This document shows positions 11,001 through 21,964 of a stretch of 47,189 nucleotides of DNA, one piece after another. Origin of the DNA: Parachlorella kessleri (lineage: Eukaryota > Chlorophyta > Trebouxiophyceae > Chlorellales > Chlorellaceae); assembly GCA_001598975.1 (NCBI GenBank), contig BBXU01002205.1, positions 1 through 47,189 of the forward strand, written 5' to 3'. A program made the translations under genes and the position numbers. The first letter of the stretch is position 1; each line of letters begins with the position of its first letter. The notes beneath the pieces were generated by a model that searched no databases, had not been told where the DNA came from, and was given only the letters and a program-made list of their open reading frames with translations.

Positions 11001-13804
11001 TTCGAGTTCCCACTGGGGCATGCTTAAGTTGTGGAAGAGAGCGCTTTTTATGGTTCCCCTGGCGGCACACGGCCCCAGGAGAACTGCTTTTGTGTGAACA
11101 TGGCACAAGATGATGCCTGCAAACACTGCAGAACATGTAGATGTTCGTTGGTTTAGTCATGTGCATTTGGGGATCCAAGGTCATGCCGCGTGCGGTGTGA
11201 TGCGTGCTGCAGGGCTCAGCGTGCGCGCATTGCAGACGCTGTTTGACATCACAGCGCGTGAGGCACAGAGCGGTGGGCAGCAGCGCAGCATCAGGTGAGG
11301 CTGCAGTTTTTTAACTATGATTCCTTGTTGTTGTTGTTGTTGTTGTTGTTGAAACGAGCTTGTAAGCCCTGCCATGACCCTGCAGCTGGGACACAACGCA
11401 GCCGGGCTGTCAGTTGCCTCGCACCTTAACAATTTCAAATGCTCTTCATCATGCATGCGAATCGGGTTAAAGGCCCCGCGCTTGGGCAGTGCCTGATGCG
11501 CGACCACAAACAGGCGTTTCCCCGGCACCTTGCTTGCTGCCATGCTAGCTCTCCGCCTCTTGGGTGCAGCGTGAGCATGCTTGAAATTTACAACGAGGCT
11601 GTGCGCGATCTTCTGAAAGTCGGGCCCGAGGCTGCTAAACTCTTGGAGGTGAGCTGGCTGCCCTCTGGCCGGGGAGATGGTGGGGTTAGCAGGGAGTGCA
11701 TCTGTTGGTAGTGGCAGATAGTGCGAAGCGAGAGTAAAGGGTGAACTGTAGCAGGGAGTGCATTGGGCATCAAGCGTCGAAGTTAGCCAGTGGACATGCT
11801 TGGGAGCAGCCAGAGCTAGGAGAAGCGCTGGGGCAGGAGGTTGTCATTGAGGGGGCCTGCCTGGTGGTGCAGTTCACATAAAGTGTGGCAGCAGCAGTTG
11901 CCCCGAGTGTGGCTGGCTCCTTGGCTACCACGTTGCCACCCTGCCTGTGGGTCGGCAGGCACGCCACCCTCCCCTGTGCCACCTTCACTTCGTTATGTAG
12001 AAGAAGCGGTGCTCAGCTCACTTGCTGGGCTTCATTCCTCTGCAGGTGTCAGGGCTGGGTGCCGGCCAGCTGGCAGCAGGTGTGGATCGGGTGCCGGGGC
12101 TGACCTGGCGCGACGTGCACAGCGTGGGTGACGTGCTCAGCGTGCTGGCAGACGGCTCCAAGAACAGAGCCACCGCTGCTACAGCAATGAATGCCCACTC
12201 CAGCAGGCAAGCATGGGGCGGAAATTATGTGTGATTTGTTGCTTCAAAGGTGAAGCATCGGTGAGGTGCAAGCAGCATAAGCGACGGTCACACTTACACA
12301 CACCAAGTGAAAGAGTGACACCGCTCCTGTGCCGCCCACTGTGCAGCTGCTGTTGAGTCTCTGCCCTGCCCCTTGCTTGGTGTGACTGCTGAGGTCCCTG
12401 CTTTTGCTGCTGTGTGCAGGTCACACGCCCTGCTGTCTGTCAGGCTGGCGGACCCTTCTGGCAGCAACCCGCCCACTCTGCTGCACCTGGTGGACCTGGC
12501 AGGTCAGCGGTCAACCTCGTTTGTGGAGACGACAGACCTCTGCAGTCTGCATATGTCGTCTGAGTGCTTTTGGCAGGTTTCCCGGCCCCAACCGTGCTGT
12601 GCCTCAATTCTCCACATCCCATTCCAGCGGTGAGGGGGCGTTTTCCACTTTGTAATGCTGGTCATCACCCCCACTGCGCAGGCTCTGAGCGCATAGCCAA
12701 GTCAGAGGTGTCAGGGCAGCAGCTGAAGGAGGCGCAGGCCATCAACAAGTCCCTGTCCGCCCTGGGCGACGTCATCAGCTCGCTGCAGAGCAAGTGCGGC
12801 CACGTGCCCTACCGCAACTCCAAGCTCACCGCGGTGGGTGGCGGCTGCGCCTGTGTGTCTAGCTAGACATGTATGCTGCTTGGGTCCCTTACCGTCACGC
12901 TGCAAGCCCACAATGCTCTTGTTGACCAGTTGTGGATCTTAAACAGGTTCCCTTCTCCCTATGCCTGGTGGGTCCCTCCTCGCTCCGCGCCTGTCTTTCC
13001 TCTCTGACTGGTCTTGCCACAGTTGCTCCCTTCACGGCTTCCCAGGGTGCCACCTCTTGCCATTGGTTTGAACACACACACGCACACACGCACGTGTTTA
13101 CTGCAGCATCGCTGCCTTCCAGGTGCCCCAGGCCTTCCCCTCACACCCACAGTGTGCCACATCACCCACCTTCACCCTCCTGGCGCTTGCCTCCTGCCTC
13201 GCCTCCCAGCGCGCAGCTCGCACGGTGCCTTCCTGCCTGCAGGTCCTCCAGGACTCCCTGTGCGGCAGCTCCAAGGTGCTGCTGGTGTGCTGCGTGTCGC
13301 CGGAGCTGGCCTCGGCCCAGGAGTCCCTCTCCTCCCTCAACTTTGCGTCCAGGGCGGCACAGGTGGAGCTGGGCCCCATCAAGAAGGTGCGCTTGGCTGC
13401 TCTGGATGCCCCGTCAAACATCTGTACTGGCAGCAGGGACACTGCCGCCAGTAGGTGGCTTGCCAGGCCAGTAGGGCTGGTAGACGGCCAGTGGCCAGCA
13501 GGTACAGAACTGGCCCAGCAGGAAGGGTTGGTTTGGAGGTTTGTCTGTTGGAGGTCTGTCTGTTTGGCTGTGTTTGTGTCGGCTTGCAGTATTCAGGCCA
13601 GCGGACTAATTGGGCCCCTGCCCAGTACCCTTCCTTCATACACAGGTGCAGGAGGCGGCTGCCAGGAAAGCCGGCGATGGCAGCGGCGCAGCAAAGGGCT
13701 CCCCCATGACTCCTGGGATGACTAAGAGCCGGCTGGGGGGAGGCACCCCTCTCAGCGCAGGCCTGAAGAGAGGTGTGCTTCGAGAGGCAAACACCCCCTG
13801 CTGA
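8062..13804 (+). CDS. Kinesin-14 family motor protein (C-terminal motor), complete
   Basis: Microtubule motor of the kinesin-14 type, normally minus-end directed. Fourteen exons: 8062-8279, 8421-8699, 9076-9442, 9631-9705, 10021-10091, 10436-10571, 10799-10928, 11213-11294, 11570-11648, 12046-12206, 12420-12502, 12682-12833, 13243-13386, 13646-13804. They sum to 711 codons plus TGA. A short N-terminal region is followed by a long Gln/Ala/Glu coiled coil (about residues 75-330). The neck leads into [12 protein letters not shown] (about 328), and the motor is C-terminal. P-loop GQTGSGKT is near 408-415, switch I NAHSSRSH near 528-535, switch II DLAGSER near 558-564, then [13 protein letters not shown] and YRNSKLT. 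Neck-before-motor order is diagnostic of kinesin-14. The intron at 12207-12419 uses a GC donor. A short Ser/Gly/Pro-rich tail follows the motor. An additional upstream exon cannot be excluded; the ATG at 8062 is the first in the opening frame. Confidence 0.92.
11325..11351 (+). repeat. (TTG)n microsatellite in kinesin intron
   Basis: Nine consecutive TTG units lie in the intron between kinesin exons 8 and 9, with no coding effect. Confidence 0.9.
11701..11750 (+). repeat. Diverged member of a dispersed repeat (kinesin intron)
   Basis: A stretch reading TGGCAGATAGTGCGAAG and then a GA-rich segment resembles the dispersed repeat seen better preserved near 21262 and 40884. It is degenerate here, so the assignment is tentative. 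Confidence 0.35.
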
Positions 13805-14520
13805 AAAGAGCTCTGGGGCGCCTGGAAAGAAGGCTGTCTAGTTGCCGGGCGGCCCCAGTTGTACTGTATGCGTTTGTTGACGGTGACAGGTGCAAACTCA
13901 GGGAGGTGTTGGGGGATGACGGAACCGACATGGGTGGGATGCAGTTATGTGTTGGGTGATATGGTGGCAGGCATTGCGAATTGAGGAGAGGTAAGGGAAG
14001 CCTGCTGTTCAGATAGCAGTTTCACAAAGCGGGCTGCAACATGCCACCAGACTTAGTGCTTATACTCCACGGTACCATACTGGTACTTGCCTGCTAGGTT
14101 AGTACAAAACGAGGTATAGCAAAGGCACTCGCCCTCAGGCCAGAGCTGCAGCTGCCATCAGTCTGCGCACCATAACCCTCACGGCTAGTAGCTAATGACA
14201 CATACTTCGCAATGCCACTCTCTCATAACACATGCACTTGCAACGCAGCACACACAGCACAACATACCCTGCACAAAAAGACAAAATGACCATGTGGATA
14301 ACGACTTAGAAACGCATGGAGCCAGGCAAGCAAGGTACAACTCCTAATGCAACAGTAAAAGGAGAAGAGATTACTGTCTAGGCATCCTACTACCACATGC
14401 CCGCCCCCTTGTCAGACCAAGTGGGATTATGTTCATGTGACGGCTCCAGATGCCACGCTTGACAAGTAAAGACAAATGAGAACAGCCCACAGCTGCACTT
14501 TTCTACTGCACAGGTAGGTG

Positions 14521-14525
14521 TGTAA
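14521..14525 (+). terminator. Candidate polyadenylation signal TGTAA for kinesin
   Basis: TGTAA is the usual poly(A) signal in volvocine algae. This copy lies about 715 bp past the kinesin stop codon. It is the only plus-strand match I noticed before the convergent gene begins. The long 3' UTR makes this tentative. Confidence 0.35.
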
Positions 14526-14739
14526 CAGTAACATCAACTGATTTTTGCGGCCACAAGGCAATGAAAGGAAGTCAGACACCGAGGTGGGAGGCACAGAACA
14601 CATGCTGTGGCATCCCGATAGACACTGGAAAATCTTACTTACGGAGTTTTACTTTGACAACAACATGTTTATGGGTTTAGTGGAGAGGTTTACGGAGCAG
14701 CAGCCATGAATGGATGTTGCTACATTGGGAAGAGACATG

Positions 14740-14787
14740 CACACACGGACACACACACACACATATATACACACACACACTCACACC
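14740..14787. repeat. (AC)n microsatellite
   Basis: Interrupted CA dinucleotide runs with a short central ATATAT, located in the intergenic gap. Confidence 0.85.
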
Positions 14788-14826
14788 AAGCCCATGCCAC
14801 TCATTTGACTTATCAAAATATGTAGG

Positions 14827-14831
14827 TTACA
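14827..14831 (-). terminator. Candidate polyadenylation signal TGTAA for RLK-A
   Basis: TTACA on the plus strand is TGTAA on the minus strand, 141 bp downstream of the RLK-A stop codon. That spacing is sensible for a volvocine poly(A) signal. Confidence 0.5.
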
Positions 14832-14971
14832 AGCCTGAGTAGTGCAGCCAGGCTTGCGGCATTCGCTGAGGAGAAATGACTTGACTGGACCACGAGGCCG
14901 CCCGAGCCCAGAAGAAGCCGAAGCAACAAGCAGCCGAAAAGAGCAGAAAAATCTGGTGATGTCCCGCCTGG

Positions 14972-17900
14972 TCAACTGTCGGCCAGCATGGCAGCAACCT
15001 CCGTGGAGATCTGGGAAAATGAGGGCCTGCAAGCAAAGGGCGGGCTCTGGGTAAGCCAGGGATAGAGGCAGGTCAGGGTGCGGTAGACAGCACACACCGG
15101 ACTTGCTCCAGGCGGCAGCACTGCTACGCATCAAGATGCAGCACAGCAGCGCAACGCAATGCAACGGAAGGCAACAAAGCCACGGCATGGTATTCGAAGT
15201 GAGGTCAGCATCAGCCAAGCAACAATCAGTCCGCAGCAATTGCTGGTTGCAACCTATAAATCTACCCTCCCAGATAACTCTTTGCCAGGCCCCATGGAAC
15301 CGACCTGTGCCCTGGCGCAGCTGCCCAGCAGCGCTGCATCAAGCTCAGGTACCCGACGGGCACGCGCAGCCCCTGTGGCAGCCCTAGCCGCTCGCCCTGC
15401 ACAACAGCGGCAGGGCAGCTCCATGACCTTACAGCAGGAGAGGCGCCTGGGACTCTTGAGCATGTCCCCACATGCTGCAAGGAATGCGAGGACCCGACTC
15501 CACAGTTCTGACTCCTCAAGGGACATAGCCGCACATAGCTCCACTGCGGCAGCTGACCCCGTCAGTCAACGCCTCGTTGCAGAAGCGCATGCGTGTTTCT
15601 CTGCCAAAAACAGCCTGGCAGCAGCGGCTCTCTGGAAGGGAGGCTACCACAACACCGTGCTCCTACCCCTGCACCAGGTGTGTCTCAAGACTTTATGCGA
15701 GTGACAGGAGTGCCCACTCACAAGCTGTACGACCCTGTAGACGACTTGGGCCGCTGGAAGGTGGGTGAAGGCAAACTGGCACGTGGCCAGTTCCCACATG
15801 AGGATGCCGAACGAGTAGACGTCGCAGGCGGTGGTCAGCCGCCCGGCAGTCAGCATCTCAGGCGGCATGTACCTGCGCCACACGTGCGACCGGCATATGT
15901 CATCCCTCCATGTGGGTTTTGTCGGGGTTGGCTACAGCACTAGCTACAGCCAGAAAATTAGCAACAGCGGTTCCTGCCCACGGTCCACAGCCACAAGTTG
16001 AGGAGATGACGGTAGTGTGGTACCCCAGCAGTGCGTGGCTGCCGTGGTCATCACTTGGGCCATGGATGATGAGATTGGTGAGGTAATGTGCCCTTGGAGG
16101 CAGCGGCTTTAACCCAGGCAAGGCATGGTGCTCTCAGAGCTCCACTGAGGGCGGGCAGCTTTGAAGCAAACACCAATGAGAGGCTCAGCCGGCCCACTCC
16201 CAAGCAGAGCACCGGTTTCAACAGCCCAGGCGTGTGCATTGCGTTGTGGCCGAGCCACGACATGGCGCTTAACTTACCCGACAGTCCCACAAGACCGGGT
16301 CAGACGCTGCGACTGCTGCGGGTCCAGCAGCCTGCTGAGCCCCAGGTCAGCAATCTTGCAAGTGAAGCTTATAGTGCCGTCCTCGCGGCTTTTCAGCAAC
16401 ACATTGGCTGCACAGAGCACATGAGGAGCAATGGTCACCTCATCCAGCAGTTTGTGTGCAGGATTGGTACTCATGCATCCCGGTTGAGTGGCCTCTTCGT
16501 ATGCTACTAACGCCCGGCACTGCCGCCACCTTGCATGGGCAGAGGGTTTGGTATATGCACATGAAGCATGCACTCAGCTTCCCTGGCTTCAGATCCCCAT
16601 GGATGACGTTATTAGAGTGGAGGTACTCCATGCCCCTGGCAATGTCTTGGAGGCACAGTAGGATGGCATGCATGGCGGGCTGCCCCGTCTGCCGGCCGCG
16701 AAACTTGCGCTTGGCAATGGCATCAGCTAGAGAGCCCTTATCACAGTACTGCAAAGGCACAAACACACATGCCAGGTAATGTGGTTGCTTTCCACTTGTC
16801 CGTTATGTCTTGGTGGTAACACAACCTTGAGAGCCTACGACTGTGCTAGACTGAAAGGTAACAGCGGCCAGGAACCTCAGCATACAGTGCATCCTCTTTG
16901 TTGGTGGATACACAAAGAGGGGCTGCCCGTCCGATGTTGTAAGCAAATCCTTCCACTAATCACTCCCCCAGCCCATCCACCACTGTCAAGCAGCAGCAGG
17001 CAGGGTTTGGGGTCTGCTTACCTCGAGGACCATCCACGTCTCAAACAGCGCCACGGGCTGCCTGTGTCGCCGGTCATCCTCCAAGGTCATGGGGGTGGAG
17101 GGGCTGGGTGGTCCCTTACTGCTCAAGCCCTCCTCCAGAGCCACGATGCACATGCTGCCGCCTCCGCCCAAGCTTGCGCCACTGTTTGCTGACAAGCCTG
17201 CAGCGCCTAAGGTTGCTGCCCGCTCCTGGGGGCCCACCGGAGGTGGTGAGCCGCCCGCTGGTCCAGGCAGCAGCTGCGCTTGCAAGCCTGCCCCAGCTGC
17301 CGTGGGCTCGCCGGGACCTCCGCTCGACAGGGATGCGTTGGAAGATGCTTCTCGGAGCCGCACCGAGCTCACTTTGTAGGTGGCAACCAGGTTGGGGTGG
17401 GATAGGGCGGCGGCAAGGATGGTCTCTACTGGGGCTGAGGTGGTGAGGGCTTGGCTGCTGCCAGAGGCGCCGGCGCCTGGTGTGCTGGCCATGCTGTGCT
17501 CCAATACCTGCGCAGCGGCAGCACCACAACGGAGCACCCTCAGAGGGGCCAGGCAAGCGTTACGGCTGAAGCAAGGCTGTCTCAAGGCTCATTCTCCACA
17601 CCAGCTCCTCAACTGTCGCCCGCCCTCCCACTCCATGGGCAGCAAGGGAACAAATGACGCAGCCAAAAACCGCTCCGCTCGTTCTTGATAACAGGGAAGC
17701 AGGCACATCCCCGTCCGCACACATAGTTGTCTCGCTCGCTGCCAATGTGTGGCTAACCTTAATGGCGGCTGCGGAGCCTTTCCAGCGAGCCTTGTAAACC
17801 CTGCCATAGCCTGCACACAGCCTGGGCGGCTCTCAGCGCAAGGAGCAGGGCTTGTGGCATTGCGATACTCCCCCCGCATCACAGCTCATGAGGGGGCAGG

Positions 17901-20590
17901 CAGGCAGGCAGAGGCAGGCAGGCAGGCGGGCGAGCCACAGCACCACCCACTCCATACACCTCTGCAGGCTGAGCAGATGCTCAAGCCCAGCCACTCGGGC
18001 ATTGCAGGGTGAAGTGCACCGCCACCATTCGAGCCGCACACCGCATCACGCAAGTGCTGACAGCAAAGCACTCACCTCCCTTGCCGATGAGTTCCCCCAG
18101 CTCCACCGACTCGTCCAGGTCACCAAAGCGTATGCGCAGCGCATGACTAACCCCAGGCTGATATGACAGCAGGTCCATGGAAGCTGCCTGGTACTGGCTG
18201 GACTCCACTCCCGAAGAACCAGGACTGGGCTCAGAGGCCTGAGAGGGGGCCTCAACATCTTTATCATCGCAGGAGTCGCTCGCTGCCTGCAATGCAGCAC
18301 ACACATCACCGCATATGGTAGCACATGGTTGGCGGCAGCCTCTCTCTTGGGTCTGCTGTCGGTTAGCGGGCCCAGCAGGCAGGCTTTCTGCAGCCAACCG
18401 CCCTTGAATGCAGCGCAGTTTAAGCGTTGCCCGGCCGGTGCTGCTGTTGCCTGCTGTTACGGCATGCCCAACCCCTCAACAGGTCAGTCCCGCGGCATTA
18501 GACTCTTCACTGGTGCTTGAATGGGACATCTGCAGTAGCGCGAACTGCGCCAAGAAGCCCAACCAGTGCCCACCTTAGAATCCATTCCTGAGGGCGGAAC
18601 AAGCCTCGGCATTGCCCGCGCTCGCCGCGACACCATCCAGACTGCCACCACAACAGTGGCCAGGGCGCAAGCGCCTGCCACCCCAACTATGAGCCAGATC
18701 CACCAGGCGCTGGCGCCGGCGCCCTCACCGTGGCCATAGCGCCTGCTTGGAGCCCACCCTGCGGGCCAGCAGCCAAACAGGGATGGGTCCCGCGGCTACA
18801 ACACCGGTGGCTGTCTCTCTTTCCTCCTATCTCAGCTGAGGCAGGCAGGCAGGCCCTAACAGCCTGCCCGTCCAATGACCCATGCAGCTCTAAGAATTGT
18901 CACAGGCTCCAGCCTGGGCAGAGCGCGCACAGCGCATGCGCCTCCACCGCACAGTAGGTAATGCAGGTTCCTTCCGGCCCTGAATGCAAAAATGCGAGAC
19001 AGGCTCCCCACACCGGCGCGCCAGTGACGCTGCAGACAAGCTGCGCCTTCTGTAGGCAGAAGTTTCCAGTCCTGCCTGCCTGCCTGCCTCAAGAATCGTT
19101 TTTAGGTGACCTCAGCAGGCAAAGCAAGACACCCATGCAAGCCCCGCAGGCCTGGGCCGAGATGACGTTGTGACACTCACTGTCATCTGTTGCGCCGCAG
19201 CAGTCTGAGACCTGCTCGCACCCTACTGCCAGGCCTCGATTCACCACCCTCACATCCCCAAGGCTGGGCTCGTTGGTCAGGAAAGGCACCACGGGGAGGG
19301 GCAGTGCTTGTGTGCCTTGCGCGACAATGAGGGGTGGGTCTGTGGGTGTTGTGTTCACTCCCGCAGCCCCTAAGTAGCCTGTGAGGTGGGCCATCCTCTG
19401 CTGGATTAAGCTTGGGCTGCAATCGGTTGCCGGTAGTCTTAACAGCGTATTGTTGTACACAATCTGCGGCAGGGTGAAAGCAAGTGCCATGTAAGGGGGG
19501 GCGGAGGTGGGGTCAGCATGTTTCGCAGCAGGCTGCTGCCTGACCCACGCAGGGCGTGACGGCAACTGAGTTGCGGCAATGACAGCGCCGCACCAAGGCG
19601 TAAGGCAACATACTTGACGGGCCTTCGGGCGGGAAGCTGTACACTCTCAACCTTATTGCAGCGCAGGAAATAGTTGCTGAGAAGCCATATGGGTGCCCGG
19701 AGCCAGCGAAGCCAGCGCTCCGCCACCCACCTCTGCGCCTGGGTCTGCGTTGATGGTTGGCCAGCCCACCATTGCCCGGACGCGGGTGATGCCCGCCACA
19801 TCTGGACAAGTGGGGGCCACTAGACCCACCATCACCAGGTTCTCAAGCTGCAGCGAGGCCCCGCCGCCCACGGTGATCACAGGCCATAGCTGACTGAAGT
19901 TGACAGTCACCGAGCCTGTGTAAACGGGGCCTAGTGGGTCGGTGAAGTTGGGAGCGCCTGCAGGCACCAACATCATGAACAACGTCCGGTCTCATAGGGC
20001 AGAGGCAAAACAGCCCTACCCGGTGTGCAGGTGCCCAGTCGCACAAGAGAAGCTGTGCACAATATAGTGGGGGGCAGCTGGCGCAGCAGCGGGGCGGCTA
20101 ACCGGGCAAATTGCTGCAGCGGTTTGTCCGTGGAGGGCTTCTCACTAAGATTCAGGAGAGGTTGGTAAGGTCCTTACCGCGGTCACAGCCCAGGCAATAC
20201 CAACAGGCGACCAGCAAGCAAGCAAGCGACCCGCACGCCCACAAACCCAAGCCTACGTGCCTTCTGTCGTGATAACTACATGATGGCCTGCGTCGATCGT
20301 CACGAGGTCCGCCAGCGTGTAGTCCTCGCGCTGGAAGACGATGTCACCTGCGTATTCACACCGGCGGTTATAAGCTATAGTAGCCTTGTAACCACGCTGA
20401 AAGGGAGTTGCAAGCAGCATGCCAGACCTGCCAGGATCACGCTTCCTATCCTTGGGTCTCGGAGGGCCTCCAGGAGACTGTGGCTGTCGTTCGCCCGGGT
20501 CGCTTGCAACTGGTGCGCTTCCAAAGGCAGAATTACCCAGTGACACAGCAGCTCTACAGCTAGCAGCAGCCCCGCCAGCGAACGCAACAT
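14972..20590 (-). CDS. RLK-A: receptor-like TKL kinase, single-pass membrane protein
   Basis: Thirteen exons in transcript order: 20590-20428, 20347-20261, 19957-19731, 19463-19181, 18758-18574, 18286-18076, 17810-17758, 17507-17022, 16748-16583, 16407-16278, 15872-15722, 15396-15305, 15026-14972. They sum to 762 codons plus TGA. The protein has a signal peptide starting MLRSLAGLLLAVELL and an ectodomain to about residue 253 with NFT and NFS sequons and LWPVITVGGGASLQ. A membrane span (about 271-293, WWIWLIVGVAGACALATVV) precedes a basic stop-transfer run and the kinase domain. The kinase shows IGKGGYGRVYKARW (about 382), Lys403 in AAIK, an insert in exon 8, HGDLKP (615-620), DLG (641-643), PPE (667-669) and CWAAAPGHR. 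HGD replaces HRD. Anomaly: exon 9 is followed by GG where RLK-B and -C have GT; a GTGCAT nine bases on would add three residues in frame. The intron after exon 2 has a GC donor. Function is inferred as signal reception; the ligand is unknown. Confidence 0.85.
17892..17935 (+). repeat. GGCA tetranucleotide repeat in RLK-A intron
   Basis: Repeated GGCA units (with some GGCG and an interrupting AGA) lie in the intron between exons 6 and 7. The same tetranucleotide recurs near 32340, 33000 and 35120 in introns of the sister genes, so it is a frequent local microsatellite. Confidence 0.8.
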
Positions 20591-21261
20591 GACGCAAACA
20601 TGTAGCTTCCGAAGTAAATTGCAGCGTAGCACTGTCCACCAATTGCTGCATCTGCATAGGCCACAAGGCAAGCATTGGTCCCACGCAGGACCCAGGCATC
20701 GCCGCACGTGCAGAGCATCATATACCATCCCCCCGTACGGTACCTTAGCTGGTCTGGAAATCCCTCCCCTCACCACCTGCCTTCGAAAAATCAACCTAAA
20801 AACTTCATGATGCTACCTTTGCAGGCACCTAGGACATGGCACCAGGGCCTGGGCTGCGGACAGCCCAGACGTATTTGGTTCTGGTTGGCCAGAATAGCCT
20901 GGGGGCCCCCACGTCGTATTCGCTCCTCAGTCTCCAATTACGCGTGCCACAGGATCAGTAATTACTCAGTTATAACAGCACCCAAAGCACCTGAAGTCTG
21001 GGCCAGTGGGCTAGTCTGGGCCAGACCACCATCTAGCCAAAAGCCAGGCACACAATATCAGCGCTACTCCAAAACCAACCTCCGCAGCACCGCCGCTGGC
21101 GGCCAACACAGCAAGAAGGGGTGGTACTCCCAGGGCTTTCAAGAAATGATTTTATCGAGGGTGGCAGGTTATGCGATCAAGGAGGAGTTATGGGCATACT
21201 GGTATGTTTTGTTGGTCGAAGAAGGTGGGAGGGGAAGGGGCTAATACTTGTGTTTGTAGCA

Positions 21262-21360
21262 GGGTGGCAGGTAGTGCGAACAGGGAGTGAGAGCTGGGCT
21301 GGACTGGACTGACAGGGCTGGATAAGGATTAGCCTGAGTCTTGCCTGACTTGTGTTTTGC
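21262..21360 (+). repeat. Dispersed repeat, copy 1
   Basis: The 26 bases at 21262-21287, opening GGGTGGCAGGTAGTGCGAAC, recur exactly at 40884-40909. The similarity continues loosely through GACAGGGCTG and GTCTTGCCTGA-type segments, as also seen near 41010-41055. A weaker half-copy (GGGTGGCAGGTTATGCGATC) sits upstream near 21159. No ORF or clear terminal structure was found, so the class is unknown. Confidence 0.6.
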
Positions 21361-21455
21361 TGAGTGCCAAGGCAGGAGTTTGGGACCTGGGCCAACCTTT
21401 GTCAGGGATGCTTGAAGCACTATAGACTTCCTCTGCCAACTGCTCCACAGTAACC

Positions 21456-21460
21456 TTACA
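21456..21460 (-). terminator. Candidate polyadenylation signal TGTAA for RLK-B
   Basis: A minus-strand TGTAA about 505 bp beyond the RLK-B stop codon. It may be coincidental. Confidence 0.25.
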
Positions 21461-21964
21461 AAGTGTGCATGCTGCCACACTGCTATGACAAGGTGCGTCT
21501 TGCAGGTACCATAGCCCACAACAAGGTTGAAACAGAATATACTACCAGTGCCATGGCTGCAATACGTACAGGGCTTGGAAAGTAAGCAGAGAGAGAGGTT
21601 ATGGAGAAACAGCTGACGGGGGGGCAGTATTGCAACAGTTACCAGCAACAGTAGCCTGGAAAAACACATACTGCAGTTCAAAGACACAGGTTCAAGACAG
21701 TACAAAGCGTAGCTAGCTTGCAAACAACTTGTTGTGAGTTCACGAGTGGTGCTTTGAGGGACCAAGGCCAATCACCAAATGCAGAGCACTCCTAGCCTCA
21801 TGCATGCTCTCCAAGCTCACACGCTTACCACCTTTCAGGTGTTGGCAGGTTGACAGGTGGCCATACGAAGTGACTTTGCCCAGTCTAGGACAGCTCAAGG
21901 AAAGAACATAGGCGGAGCTCAGAGGCAGCGCACGAATGCTACATACTAGGGAGGTTCTACCTTG

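Larger units (their letters stand above)
13805..14971. other. Intergenic region between convergent kinesin and RLK-A
   Basis: No exon is supported. It should contain the 3' untranslated regions of both genes, and candidate TGTAA polyadenylation motifs occur on each strand. An AC-rich microsatellite lies near 14740-14787. Confidence 0.6.
20591..21964. other. Intergenic region RLK-A / RLK-B
   Basis: This stretch of 1.37 kb between the RLK-A start and the RLK-B stop should hold the RLK-A promoter and the RLK-B 3' UTR. It contains the dispersed repeat near 21262. No exon is supported. Confidence 0.6.

Noticed and set aside
15159..15943. Plus-strand open frames across the RLK-A 3' exons
   Set aside because: They are antisense to exons with clear kinase motifs, without homology or splice logic of their own.
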